NCBI GenBank assembly: GCA_964540725.1
Contig: CAZINU010000001.1
Location: forward strand, 124,001 to 188,000
Source of the DNA: JANJWP01 sp964540725
Lineage (GTDB): Bacteria; Patescibacteriota; Gracilibacteria; BD1-5; UBA2023
Direction: 5' to 3'
Length of the DNA stretch: 64,000 bases
Shown here: piece by piece, positions 18,036-28,700 of the stretch
How positions within the stretch are numbered: position 1 is the stretch's first letter
How the letters are laid out: each line of letters starts with the position of its first letter
The notes under the pieces: generated by a model
What the model saw: only the letters and a program-made list of their open reading frames with translations
Database searches by the model: none
What the model was told of the DNA's origin: nothing
Position numbers and translations under genes: made by a program

Positions 18036-20453
18036 ATGTTCCCCAAACTTTTCCGCTCGCTCTTCCGGGCGTCTTCCTTTCATTTCGCCGCTTCGTTCGC
18101 GACGTTCCTTTTGGCGTTCTCCCTGTTTCTCGCCATCGGCGGACTTTCCGACGCCGCCGTGTCGGCCACGTTGGAACGTTCTCGCCCGTTCCTTTCCGCC
18201 GACGTTTCGGTGTCGTCGTCGTACCCGCTCGGCGATGCCGACGCCGCCGTTTTCGAACACTGCCGGCGCGCGGGCGCCGAGTGCGTCCGCCGGATATCGT
18301 TCCAATCCACGATTCTCGATTCGGATCGCCGCCCCGTTCCGGTTCGGGTCATCGCCGCGGAGCCGGGGTATCCGTTCTACGGGGGATTCGAAGTCCGGCC
18401 GTTCCCGGAGTCCGGCCGCCCGAACGTCCGGTCGGTCCTTTCCGGATTTCCGTCTTCGGGCGGATTCCTCGCGGAAACCCGGGTTTTCCGCTCGTTTGGG
18501 TCGGGCGCCGCGTTCGAGCTGTTCGGAACGAAGTTCTTTCCGGAAGGGGAGATCCTGCGTTCTTCGGAAATCGGCTTTTCGTTTTGATCCGATCCCGCCC
18601 TCGTCATGGTGGAATACGGCCGGATTGCCCAATCCGAAGAACTCCTTGCCGGAAGCCGGGCCGAATTTTCCATCCTCGCGAAAACGTCCGACGGGGCGTC
18701 CGCCCGCCGCCTTTCCAAATTCCTGAATTCGGATCCGCGAATCTCTTCCCTTCGTATCCGAACCCCGCGCGATGCCGAATCGGGTCCGGCACGGCTCGTC
18801 GGGAACGTCGAACGGTACGCGTCGACGGCCGCGGCCGTCGCCTTTCTTTTGGCCGGTACGGCCGCGTATTTCTTCGCGGCCGCGGTTTTGGCGTCGAACC
18901 GTCGGTTTTTCGCGACGCTCCGACTTCTCGGGGCGTCCAGATGGCTGCTTGCCTCCCTGTTTCTCGCGTTTTTCGTCGCGCCGACCGTTCTCGCCATGGT
19001 TTGTTCGCTCGCTTGGTTCGTCCCCCTCGCGCTCTCAGGTTCGGTACCGACGCTCGGATTTTCGCCGGTGAAACACCTTTTCGTCGCCTTTCCCCTCGCG
19101 GTTTTCCTTCCCCTCGTTCCGGGGGTGGCAAAAATCGTCGCGTCTTCGGCGCTCGCGGGGCTTTCCGAACCGAAACCTTCGATTCCGTCGATCCGAACCG
19201 CCGGAACCTTCGCCCTCTCCGCCTTCGCCGCCCTCTCCGCCTACCGGCTCGCGCTCGGGGATTCGACGCTTCCGGCCGCATCGTGGGCATTTTGGACGCT
19301 TCTGGCCGGTGCCGCGCTGCTCGCCCTCTCTGCCTTCGCCGTACGCGCGCTTTCGGGCCGTTCGAAAGCATGGAAGGAACGCTCGTTCGCCGTCTTCGAC
19401 GCGTTCCGCCTCTCCGGAGCTCCCGGATCCCCGGCGTTCGCTACCGTTTCGGCCATTGCCGTGCCCGCCGTCCTTCTTGCCTACTTCGCGTCGTTCGCCT
19501 TCCATTTCTCCGAAGAGCTCGACCGCCTTTCGTCGAACGCCGTGGACGCGTTCGCGCTGAACCTCCGCGCCCGGGATTTGCCCGCCGCGCTTTCCGTTCC
19601 GGCCACGAAGGCCGAACCGTTCTCGATTCTCCGGGCCCGAATCGTCGCGGTGAATTCCGTTCCGCTCGCCGAATTCTTCGGTCCTTCCGGGGAATCCCGA
19701 GAATTTTCGAGGGAGTTCAACCTGACCTCGTCCCCGCTTCCGGATAGGATCGAAAAAGGAAAGCGCGGAACGCCCGATTTGGGCGAAACTTCCGTAGATC
19801 GCGAATTTGCCGACCGTCTGGGAATCGGAATGGGCGACCGCGTGACCTTCTCGGTTATGGGGAGGGAATTTCCCCTCGTCGTTTCGAGCATCCGCGAGAG
19901 CTCGCGCGAGGGCATCCGCCCCTTCTTTTATTTCCAAGTGGCGGAAGGGGAATTCGCGAACGCCCCTCCTTCGTATTTCCTCTCCGTCAACGTTCCCGAT
20001 CCGACCGAATACGGACGCCGTCTCGTCGGAGCGGTCGGGTCGCACGTCTCGTTCGTGAACGTTTCCGAAACCGTCTCCCTCGTCCAGTCGGCCGCTTCGG
20101 CCATACTTCCGGTCGTATGGGCATTTCTCGCCGTCGTCGCCCTCCTCGCGTTTTCGGTCGTCGTCGCGGTATTTTCGTCGGTTCGGAAATTCCGTACCGA
20201 ACGGGAACGTTCGTACCGGCTCCTCGGGGCGGATCGGAATTTCCTTCGGAAGGAAGCTCTCGCCGCGACGGCTTTCACCTTCGCCGCCGCGTTCGCCGTC
20301 ACGGCCGCCGCGTCGTTCCCGGCCGCCTGGGGCGCGCTGCTTTCGGCCCCGTTCCTCCGGTTTTCATGGACGGCGGCCGTTTTCTCCGTCGCCGCGACCC
20401 TGGCGTTCCTGTTGATTTCTTCCGGCATCGCCCACGTTCTCGGAAGAAAATAG
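18036..20453 (+). CDS. FtsX/MacB-type ABC transporter permease (YbbP-like)
   Basis: 805 residues with TGA at 18585 read as Gly (residue 184). One N-terminal helix (SFATFLLAFSLFLAIGGLSD), a large periplasmic domain and three helices (residues about 265-390) form a first FtsX unit. A second periplasmic domain follows (RLGIGMGDRVTFSVMGREFP) with three C-terminal helices and an LLGADRNFLRKEAL loop typical of FtsX permeases. The double-unit layout resembles YbbP/LolC-type exporters. The ATPase partner is not next to it. A TTGTTT...TACGAT promoter (16-bp spacer) lies just upstream. Stop is TAG. Confidence 0.85.
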
Positions 20454-20510
20454 GAATGCGGCCCCGTCGTCTCCGGACGTCCGGTGCCGAAACTTCCGCC
20501 CCGCCGGGCG

Positions 20511-22673
20511 TTATTCCACGGAGAATCGGTTTGCCGCTTCGACGTCGCCCCTTTCCGTTCCCGTTAAGCGGATCGTAAGGACGTGCGTTCCGCGGTCGAG
20601 TTTTCCGATTTCCACGTTTCCGGAAAACGGCGTTCCGTCGAGCAACCACTGCGCGCGACCGTATTCGAGGTCGGTGGAGAATTTCGTAGTGAACGTCTGG
20701 CGATCGGACGGAACCGACGGATCGAACCGGTACCGGGAATTCGGGAGCGGGGAGACGATTTCCAGGTATCCCGTTTTTCGCGCGTCGAGGCGCACTTCTT
20801 CCGGACCGCTCCCCGGGGGGACGAGTTCCCGAACGATCCGTCCGAAGATTTCGCCCGCTCCGGTCGCTCCGGAAACGCCTTTCATGTTCGTGCCGTCCTT
20901 ATTGCCGCTCCAAACCGCCAATAAAAACCCCTCGGGAAAGTCGTTCCCGCTCGGGGTCCGGACGAATCCGACGGCGTAGTTGTCCCGGAAATTGCGGGAG
21001 GTTCCGGTTTTTACGAACACTTCCCGATCCGCGAAATCAAGGGCCGTATCGGTTCCGAATTCCCGAAGTTTGAACGCGCGGTTCGTGAGGATCCGGCGAA
21101 TTTCCGCTACCGATTCCGATTCTGCCCTCGGTTCGCATTCCGAATCCCGTCCGCCGCCTTCCGCCGGTACGAGCCGGAACGGGCAGTACCTGCCCTCGTG
21201 CGAAAAAACCGTGTATGCCCGAAGCAGCTGGTAGAGGGGAATCTCCCCGGTTCCGAGCGCGAGCGAGAGTCCGTAGTGGTCGGCGTCTTCGTTCAGCGTG
21301 GAAATGCCGAGCGATCGCAGGAAGGCGAGCAGGTTGCCCACCCCGACTTTTTCCGCCATGCGGACGGCCGGAACGTTCAGGCTTCCGGCGAGCGCTTCGG
21401 CGACGGTGACGCTGCCGCGATAGGAGAGCGAGTAGTTTTTCGGTTCGTAAGGGGTGCCTTCGGAAGTTTGGAACGAAACCGGGAGATCGAGCACGGTATC
21501 TTCCGTCCGGACTCCGGAACGTTCCATGGCCAAGAGATAGACGAACGGCTTCAACGTCGAACCGACTTGCCGGGGCGAAAGGAGAACGTTGACCTGTCCG
21601 CCGTTTTCGGCCGAATAGTCGGCTCCTCCGAGAAAAACCCGGACTTCCCGGGTTTTCCGGTCGACGAGCAGGACTCCGTAATCGCTCACGTCGCGCCATC
21701 GGAGTTCCGAGAGGACGCCCCCCGCGATGTTTCTGACGCGCTCCGTTCGTTCGAGGTCGGCCGAAGTTCGCACGACGCCGCACCGCGAACCTTCCGCCTC
21801 CGGGCACGCCGCGTTTTTCCATTCCGAAAATTCCGAACGCCCGAGCGCGTCGACGACGTAGGGGAGGGTATTTTTCGGCAGGGGGAAGGAGAGCTTTTCC
21901 GCCCTCAGGAGCGAAGCTTTCTCCGCGTCGACGTTTCCGCCCTCCCGAAGTTCGTCCACGGCCCGTTCGAAGCGTTTTCGGAACGCCGCCGGGTTTTTCG
22001 CGGCATCGTACCCGACCGGGTTTTTCGCCATAACCAAGAGTGCGAGCTGTTCGGCTTCGGTAAGGTTTCTTAGGTCTTTTCCGAAGTACGATTTCGCCGC
22101 CGCGGCGACCCCGACCGATATCCGGCCGAACTCGATCCGGTTCAGGTATTCCGAGATGATCCGTTCTTTCGGATACCGCCCGGAAATACGGAGCGCCGCG
22201 ACCGCCTCGCGAATTTTCCGAAGGTACGTTCGCCGATCGGCGATGCCGAAGGCCGAACGCGCGAGCCCCATTTCGAGGGTCGAAGCCCCTTCGACGGTTG
22301 TTCCCGCCCGAACGTTCCGAACCGCGGCCCGAACGATCGCCATGCCGTCGATGCCGGGATGCCCGAAAAACCGCCGGTCTTCGAGCGCGACGAGGGACGA
22401 TTTCATGAACGGCGGAACGTCGTCCGACGAAAGGGACCGCCGCCGCTTTCCGTCCCCGGAAGGGATTTCTCCGATTTCCGCTCCGTTCCGATCGAGAACG
22501 ACGGTCGAATATCCCGGTTCCGGCAATTCGAACGGAAAAAGGTATCGGAAAAAACAAAACGCGCCCACCGTGCCGACCCCGATTGTGGCGAAACTCCGCC
22601 GGACCCACGTTCGGGCCGAGCGGTTTTCGGACGGGAATTTCGAGAATTTCGAGGGAAAAAGTCGGCGCGACAT
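20511..22673 (-). CDS. pbpC: Penicillin-binding protein 1C
   Basis: 720 residues. One N-terminal membrane helix (FATIGVGTVGAFCFFRYLF) is followed by a GT51 transglycosylase domain (LVALEDRRFFGHPGID with the catalytic Glu; TVEGASTLEMGLAR; KERIISEYLNRIEFG). The transpeptidase domain has SxxK in QVGSTLKPFVYLL, SxN in AGSLNVPAV and KTG in VFVKTGTSRNFRDNYAVGF. A C-terminal PBP1C-type beta domain (LEIVSPLPNSRYRFD) ends the protein. It makes and crosslinks peptidoglycan at the outer face. The frame is open upstream to 22865, but similarity and the ATG at 22673 set the start. No in-frame TGA. Stop is TAA. Confidence 0.94.
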   Translation of the reverse strand: MSRRLFPSKFSKFPSENRSARTWVRRSFATIGVGTVGAFCFFRYLFPFELPEPGYSTVVLDRNGAEIGEIPSGDGKRRRSLSSDDVPPFMKSSLVALEDRRFFGHPGIDGMAIVRAAVRNVRAGTTVEGASTLEMGLARSAFGIADRRTYLRKIREAVAALRISGRYPKERIISEYLNRIEFGRISVGVAAAAKSYFGKDLRNLTEAEQLALLVMAKNPVGYDAAKNPAAFRKRFERAVDELREGGNVDAEKASLLRAEKLSFPLPKNTLPYVVDALGRSEFSEWKNAACPEAEGSRCGVVRTSADLERTERVRNIAGGVLSELRWRDVSDYGVLLVDRKTREVRVFLGGADYSAENGGQVNVLLSPRQVGSTLKPFVYLLAMERSGVRTEDTVLDLPVSFQTSEGTPYEPKNYSLSYRGSVTVAEALAGSLNVPAVRMAEKVGVGNLLAFLRSLGISTLNEDADHYGLSLALGTGEIPLYQLLRAYTVFSHEGRYCPFRLVPAEGGGRDSECEPRAESESVAEIRRILTNRAFKLREFGTDTALDFADREVFVKTGTSRNFRDNYAVGFVRTPSGNDFPEGFLLAVWSGNKDGTNMKGVSGATGAGEIFGRIVRELVPPGSGPEEVRLDARKTGYLEIVSPLPNSRYRFDPSVPSDRQTFTTKFSTDLEYGRAQWLLDGTPFSGNVEIGKLDRGTHVLTIRLTGTERGDVEAANRFSVE

Positions 22674-22765
22674 GGGGCGATGGTATCGCGATCCGGCTTT
22701 CGGGCAAGAAAAACGGCTCCCGTTTTCGGGAGCCGCGAGGTTTCTGCCGAATGCCGGCAAGGAGG

Positions 22766-23062
22766 TTAGGCGGAACTTGTCCGTCCCCAATAATACTGCG
22801 CGGCCCTCGTCATCGTGAATCCGCGGATTTCCCGGAATTCGACGCTCGTCAGGCCATTGACCCATATTTGGCCGTCCAAACAGCGAAGGTTCGGAGGCAG
22901 GGACCGGTTCACCGCTTCATATCCGGTCGAAAGGTATCCGTTCCGGACACGCACTTCGACTTTTCCGGGGATTCCTTCGAACTTCGCGAGCTTTTTCGCG
23001 TCGATACAGGGGTTTCGCGCTCCGACGGTGATCGGTACCGTCATCTTCCGTGCTGTCGTCAT
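22766..23062 (-). CDS. Small orphan protein, SD-led
   Basis: 98 residues, not recognised. Contains KVEVRVRNGYLSTGYEAV, a small beta segment LDGQIWVNGLTSVEFREI and a C-terminal AAQYYWGRTSSA. It has a strong SD (AAAGGAG before ATG), a leader of about 30 nt and its own sigma-70 promoter, like the orphan genes at 4961 and 12080. WVNGLTSVE is reminiscent of YVNGFTAYDG in the gene at 4961, but alignment outside this segment is poor. Stop is TAA. Confidence 0.65.
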   Translation of the reverse strand: MTTARKMTVPITVGARNPCIDAKKLAKFEGIPGKVEVRVRNGYLSTGYEAVNRSLPPNLRCLDGQIWVNGLTSVEFREIRGFTMTRAAQYYWGRTSSA

Positions 23063-23099
23063 GGCGTCTCCTTTTTCCGAATGTTTGTTTCCATTTCGG

Positions 23100-23127
23100 A
23101 ATATACGTACCGTACTTAAAATGTAAA
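23100..23127 (-). promoter_or_regulatory. Promoter of the orphan gene at 23062
   Basis: Minus strand TTTACA (23127-23122), 16-bp spacer, TATATT (23105-23100), then a leader ending in an SD. Confidence 0.7.
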
Positions 23128-24177
23128 GCCGTAACCGTCGGACATTTTCGCGGGAGTCCGGTCAAAATCCGCCGTTTTTCCACGCGAAACGCGCGACCAC
23201 CAGGCATCGAACGCGTGTTTCGGAAAGGGGGTTCCGACGGGCGCGCCGGTTTGGACGCGGACCCGGAAGAACGCGAAAGGGGCGCCGTCCAGGAATCCTT
23301 TCGAATACGGGGGACGGACCGAAACCGAGAGTCCGGATTCCGAAAAAAACGCCTTTATGACGCTTCGGGGATCCCGGCCCAGGGGCGGGGGCATGGCGAA
23401 CGGGGCATACGTTCCGCCCGGCTCCTGGGAAAAAAGTTTCGAACCGCGTTCGTCCGCGAGAATGGCGACGAGCGTCGCGTCGGCCATCGGGAACGCCGCG
23501 CGGGGTTTCGTCCGCCCGGTTTCGAGCGCTCCGCGGGTCCGGAAGAATTCGCATTCGGGGAAGGGGTACGAATTCCAATCGATTTTCGAGAGGGCGTTCG
23601 TCGAAACCGTATTCGCGAAATCCATGAGCGCCGCCGCGACGTCGCGCCCGGATTCGCCGCTCGAAAGGAAATCTTCTCCGATCCGCCGTTTTTCGTCCTT
23701 CGTCAGCTTGCGGAACTTCGTTCCGAAAAAATACCGGGAAAAGACCTTTTCGAGATTCGTGTCGAACGGCAGCGTCGGAATGCCGAACGCGAACGCCCGG
23801 ACGGCCTCCGCGGTGTACGGTCCGACGCCGGGAAGACTTACGAGTTCCTCCGTCGAGCTCGGAAACGTGCCGTCGAACCGATTCGAAACTTCTTTTGCCG
23901 TAGCGAGGAGGTTTCGGGCCCGCGAATAGTAGCCGAGTCCGTCGTAGTAGGGGAAGAATTCCTCGAACGACGCCTTCGCCAAATCGGCGACCGTCGGGTA
24001 GGCCGCAACGATCCGGTTGAAGAAGGGGACGACGCGGGGTGCTTGGGTCTGTTGCAGGAGGATTTCCGAAAGCCAGACGCGGTAGGGCGACTGGTCGGTT
24101 CGCCACGGTAAATCGTGGCGACCGTTTTCTTGGTACCAATCGAGGAGTGTTCGGTAGGGAAAAGGGCGGATAGGCAT
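23116..24177 (-). CDS. mutY: MutY-type A/G-specific adenine glycosylase without iron-sulfur cysteines
   Basis: 353 residues. The helix-hairpin-helix glycosylase core is clear: WRTDQSPYRVWLSEILLQQTQ, YYDGLGYYSRARNLL, LPGVGPYTAEAV (HhH) and PFDTNLEKVFSRYF with the catalytic Asp. A C-terminal Nudix-like domain follows (FPMADATLVAILADERG). It removes A paired with 8-oxoG. The usual Cx6Cx2Cx5C [4Fe-4S] motif after the HhH region is absent; only one Cys (PECEFF) is nearby, as in some cluster-less MutY proteins. The ATG at 24177 lies 6 nt after TACAGT, so the mRNA may be leaderless. Stop is TAA. Confidence 0.88.
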   Translation of the reverse strand: MPIRPFPYRTLLDWYQENGRHDLPWRTDQSPYRVWLSEILLQQTQAPRVVPFFNRIVAAYPTVADLAKASFEEFFPYYDGLGYYSRARNLLATAKEVSNRFDGTFPSSTEELVSLPGVGPYTAEAVRAFAFGIPTLPFDTNLEKVFSRYFFGTKFRKLTKDEKRRIGEDFLSSGESGRDVAAALMDFANTVSTNALSKIDWNSYPFPECEFFRTRGALETGRTKPRAAFPMADATLVAILADERGSKLFSQEPGGTYAPFAMPPPLGRDPRSVIKAFFSESGLSVSVRPPYSKGFLDGAPFAFFRVRVQTGAPVGTPFPKHAFDAWWSRVSRGKTADFDRTPAKMSDGYGFTF

Positions 24178-24267
24178 GTTCGCACTGTATTCGGGATTAT
24201 CGTTTTCCCAAGGCGATCCTTCTTGAAATCTCCGATGGACCGAATTTTCATATTTTTCAAATATCCG

Positions 24268-24273
24268 TATACT
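24268..24273 (+). promoter_or_regulatory. -10 box giving a leaderless HEPN/MNT transcript
   Basis: TATACT at 24268-24273 ends 6 nt before the ATG at 24280, so transcription should begin at or next to the start codon. No SD is possible. Confidence 0.6.
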
Positions 24274-24279
24274 TTCGGC

Positions 24280-24702
24280 ATGGATCAAAACGTTCTCGAC
24301 ATACGCTGGAAACAGCGGTTTCAAAATCTTTCCCGCATTCGTTCCCAGTTGGATGCCATTTCCAAGCGTCCGGTGGCGCAGATGTCATCGGTGGAAATCG
24401 CCGGATGGATCCATATTTTCAGCATAGCGTTCGAATTATCGTGGAAGACGCTCCGCGACTATATGCTGGCGCAGGGCGAGTCCGAAAGGATGGATTTTCC
24501 CCGCGATATCATTCGACTCGGGACGGACAAGGGATTCATCACCGACGGATACGTATGGATCGAGATGCTTTCGGACCGAAACTCCCTCGCCCATGAATAC
24601 GATGAAGACATTGCCGTGGCTACCGTAACCAGAATTCAATCCGCGTATGCGAAGGCTATAAGCGACCTCTATGTCCAGCTCGAGCGAATCTTCCTCCAAT
24701 AA
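24280..24702 (+). CDS. HEPN-domain toxin-like protein (HI0074/HepT family)
   Basis: 140 residues, helical. FSIAFELSWKTLRDYMLAQGE and the catalytic-type motif RNSLAHEY (R-x4-H) mark the nucleotidyltransferase substrate-binding/HEPN family. The partner MNT gene overlaps it by 32 nt at the 3' end. Such pairs act as toxin-antitoxin modules in which MNT adenylylates the HEPN RNase. It starts right after a -10 box (leaderless). A second HEPN/MNT pair lies at 40129-40808 in reverse order. Stop is TAA. Confidence 0.88.
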   Translation: MDQNVLDIRWKQRFQNLSRIRSQLDAISKRPVAQMSSVEIAGWIHIFSIAFELSWKTLRDYMLAQGESERMDFPRDIIRLGTDKGFITDGYVWIEMLSDRNSLAHEYDEDIAVATVTRIQSAYAKAISDLYVQLERIFLQ

Positions 24703-25018
24703 CGGTCTCCGTCCCCACGACGTCGCCTTCTTAAAGAAGGTCATTTCCGAATGTCCGTGAATCGTTCGCGCCCGAATGTTCGGATCCCGTGCGAAAGGGA
24801 ATTTCCGCCCGGGCTCGGACGTCGATATTGCCATCGAAGGAAAATGGACGCACCGTGACTTTTCTATTTTGGACGCGAAACTCCGGTTCGAAGCCCCGTT
24901 TCCGTTCGGTTGCGACCTTGTTGACTACGATAATGCGGCGCGACCTCTTCGCGAACATATCGATCGCGTAGGGAAAGAGATATGGACGAAGGAGCGGACG
25001 ATCGTCCCGCACAAATAA
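24671..25018 (+). CDS. MNT-type minimal nucleotidyltransferase (antitoxin)
   Basis: 115 residues with TGA at 24758 read as Gly (residue 30). The polymerase-beta-fold motif is MFGSRAKGNFRPGSDVDIAI (GSx10DxD), preceded by PGIVRAR. Overlaps the HEPN gene by 32 nt. Without the TGA readthrough the N-terminal helix (DVAFLKKVISECP) would be lost. It probably transfers AMP to the HEPN partner. Stop is TAA. Confidence 0.88.
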
Positions 25019-25633
25019 GACCGTCCTTCGTTTTTGCGCGCTTGGAGCGGACAATCTTGAATTCGTTGGTTTTAGGGAATCGTTCCTATGTTCCTGCCGG
25101 CTCGTACGGCAGTTTCCATTCCTTATTTCCGAACAGGCTTTTTTGACGGTTAAAGGCCCGACCCCGCCGGATTCGAGCGCCCTCGGCTTGGCTGGAAGGC
25201 GTGCGTGTGGCCGGCTCCACCCTAATTCGTCCGCCGCGATGCGGATGACGTCGAGGTTCGCCTTGGGGGGATTCGCGTACGCCTTCGAAACGTCCGCACG
25301 GGTAATGATGGACGGCGGAATCGAAAACCCCGTAATTTCGCGCTCGGAAGGCCGGGGAATTCCGCGTGCTTCGTCCCACAGGATAGCGAGCGCTGCCATG
25401 TGTTTACAAAAATCGCTTACGGGGCACGAGCATGATCGGCTGAGGCCGCCGCATTTGAAGGCGAGCCGCACTGCGTACTGCGAGGTTCCATGGGCGGTTC
25501 ATTCGGCGGAAACGTCGTCGAATCGGGTCAATACGACTTTTCATTCGTCGGCGTAGGCGGCCCCGCGCCTCCACCACTCTTCGTGGGTGCGGTAGAGAAG
25601 GGGGCGTGACGCCGAATTCGGACGTTCGGACAT
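24731..25633 (-). CDS. SWIM zinc-finger protein, 3' end uncertain
   Basis: Reading from ATG 25633 with TGA at 25541 and 25499 as Gly gives a clear SWIM protein: HEEWWRRGAAYADEGKV, GTSQYAVRLAFK, then SCSCPVSDFCKHMAALAI (CxCx(n)CxH zinc site). SWIM domains bind DNA or proteins. The frame stays open to TAA at 24731, but its last ~110 codons lie antisense to the MNT gene and look non-natural. In the -1 frame the text continues sensibly as RAFNRQKSLFGNKEWKLPY to TAG at 25086. The switch point is near a GGGG run at about 25160. I suspect a one-base loss there (real or an assembly error); the true end is then 25086. Confidence 0.7.
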
Positions 25634-25701
25634 GGTCGGATGTGGGGAAAGGCGGTACGAATGAATCATATCCGTTTTTTCGTTTACGCACGCCTTTCCC
25701 C

Positions 25702-25729
25702 TTGCAAAAGGAGTTTGCGGGGATAGTAT
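25702..25729 (+). promoter_or_regulatory. Promoter of the macroglobulin gene
   Basis: TTGCAA (25702-25707), 16-bp spacer, TAGTAT (25724-25729); leader about 19 nt. Confidence 0.7.
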
Positions 25730-25754
25730 TTTCCGGATTCCTTCCTTTTCTCCT

Positions 25755-28700
25755 ATGGACAAGAAAAAACGTACGCCGGAAGCTTCCGAAAGCCTCTCCG
25801 GTACCCCGTCCGTTTCGGACGGTTCCGCTACGCAGGAAAAAACGGGCGCGTCCGAGAACGTCGCGGCCGACGTTTCCCCGGAAACGTCGGCGTTCTCCCG
25901 GTTCGCGAACCGGTTCCCTCCCGGATTCCGAAAAGCGTTCGTCGTTACCGCGGCGGTGGCCGCTCTCGCCTTCGGGTTCTTCCATTTTTCCGAGACCTCC
26001 GTTCCCACCGTCGTGGGGGGAAATTTCGATTTCGGGTACCGGAAGATTCCGTACAACGTGCCGTCGATCGATTTCACGTTTTCCACCGCTCTCGATCCGG
26101 CTACCGTTTCGAACCGGACCGTGACGGTTTCTCCGGCCGTCGCCGGGATGGCGGCGCTCTCGTCCGAGAATGTGGTTTCCTACCGTCTTTCGGAGCGGCT
26201 CGAAATCGGAAAGCGTTACGTTTTCACGCTGTCGGCCGATATCGCCACCCCATCGGGAATCCGCATGGGCACGGAACGGACCTTCGAACTCGAAGCCGTT
26301 TCCGCCGCGAAGGTCGTCCGCATGATCCCGGAAGGGGAGACCGACCGCGTCGGAAAAAATCCGGTTTTTCTGTTCAACGTTCCGGTCGTCGCGCTATCCT
26401 CCCTTTCGGAAAAGGATGCCGTTCCATGCCCCGTGACGTTCGAACCCGCACTTTCAGGACGGTGTTCGTGGCTTTCCGGAAACGCGCTCGAATACCGGCT
26501 GGACGCTCCGCTCCGGTTCGCGACCGAATACCGCCTCCGCCTCGATTCGAACGGACTCCTGTACCCGCTCGAGACCGTATTTTCCGGAAGCTTTTCGACC
26601 CCGAGGCTCGCGCTCCTTCCGAATGCCGGGGAGCCGTCGGACCGAGTATCGTTCCGTCCGTCCGAAGGCATGCCCGTCCGCTTTTCGGCGGAAGTATCGA
26701 AATCGGAACTCGAAAAACGCCTCTCGGTCTTCGAAGGACTCCTGAAGGAACCGGCCGGATTCAAGGTCGCCGGACCCGGAGGATCCGACGTTTCCAACGT
26801 GTTCTTCGTAACCGGCAAGAACGGTCCGTTCCCACATTCGAACGACTTCGAAATCCGGTTGTCCGAAGGGCTTCCTCCGGCCGTTTGAAACCTCGCCATG
26901 CTTTCGGGCGCGACGCTCAAGTACCGGTCGGCCGACTTCATTTCGCGCGTTTCCGTACAGTACGCCCGATTTTCGGAAACCGGTGCGCTTGTCGATACGT
27001 CCGAACTTCCTTATGAGAACCGGATGGTCCCCGTATTCCCGAATAGGAACGGCCGGATTTCCTTCGAATTCGACGAAGACGTCGAATTCGTCCCGGGCTC
27101 GGTATCCGTCGCGCTGCCGGAAGGGAAGAAGGTCGATTGCGAACTCTCGTCGTACGAGCGCGACGCGTACCTGCCGCCGGTTTCCGGCGACCCGGTCGCC
27201 CGCACCGCCAAGCATACGAGCCTCGTATGCGTGCCGAAGTCGCCCCTTCCCGCGGGGGCGCCGGTGCGGTTCGTCGTATCCAAATCGGTTTCGAAATCGC
27301 TCGGTGCCGACGTGTCGAAGGAATTCGTCGCCGCGCCCGAAATGGCGGTTTCCGATTTTAAACTCCTCTCCCCGACCGAAGCGTGCCTCTATTCGGCAAC
27401 GCCCCTCGCGAACGAGCCGTCGTTTCTGAAGACCGAGCCCGCTTCGAAGGTTCGCGAAATCACCGAAGACGGTACGTGGGAATGGCGCGACGGCAATTAC
27501 GCGCAACGGTTCGCGTGTCCGAAAATTGCCGGAAAACGGGCGTACGTGGCGTCGGTGCGGCTCAGGGCGAACACGCCGTACGCGTTTTCGCTTGCCAAGG
27601 GCTTTCCCGACGCGTACGGAAACGTCCTCGCTTCGGACGTCCCGCTCGGAACCGCGACGAGCGGAAACCTTTCGGACCGCGACCGGTATCTCTATTCGAA
27701 CGCGCTTCGCGACGTGAACGTTTTGCCGGACGACGTGCCCGTCGTCCTCGGCATGAAGACGGTCAATCTCGATACCGTTACGCTCGAAGCGTGCGAAACG
27801 TCCGCCGGAGAATATTTCCGGTTCCTTTCGAACCGCTGGGAATCGGGGTATTCGCCCGATTGCCAATTTTCGAAAAAGACCGTTCCGGTTCAAAACCGGG
27901 GATGGGATCTCTCTCCCGCAACCGTAGACGTAGCCGAAATCTTGGGCCGTACGCCGTCGTCGCCCTTCGTCGTCGTGCGCGGTTCGGTCCGTGACGCGTT
28001 CAACCTGCACCCCGAAGGGTATCGCGAAGACGGGAAAGAGTTCCTGAATTTCTACGTCCGGTCGAATCTCGCGCTTACGCTCGAAACCGCGAATCCCCAA
28101 TCGTACGTTTTCGCCACGTCGTTCGACGGAAAAGACGTGCCGTCCGACCTCGCGTTCGAAACGTACCGCTACGACGGGAACGCCCGAAAGCTCGTCCCCA
28201 TGAAACTCCCGGTTTCCTTCGACGCGAAACGTTCGGCATACTCCTTCGCTGCGCCGAAGGAGTGGGGCGTGGCCCTTCTCGTCGCGAAAAACGCGAAATT
28301 CTTCGGCGTCGTGTCCCCGAACACCGACGAAGCGTCCAATTACGATTTCGGATACGTTTCCGGAGCCGACTCGTCGGCGCGCGACTACGCGTACGTCTAT
28401 TCCGACCGGCCCATCTACCGGGCCGGAGACCACGTTTCGGTCAAAGGCATCGTCCGCCGGTTCAATCCGGCCGGATACGGAACGTCGGCGTTCCGAAAAA
28501 TGAAAATCCGCATTCTCGACCAGGAATACCGAGTCTTCAAAGAATTCGAAGCGCCCCTCGACGCCGCGTCGAATTTCCGCTTCGAATTCGACCTCCCCAA
28601 AGAGGCCAAGAGCGGAAAATACGCCTTCGAAGCCTTTGCGGATACCGGCGACTTCGTCGTCACCGACGCCAATTTCCACGTCGAAGCCTACTCCAAGCCG

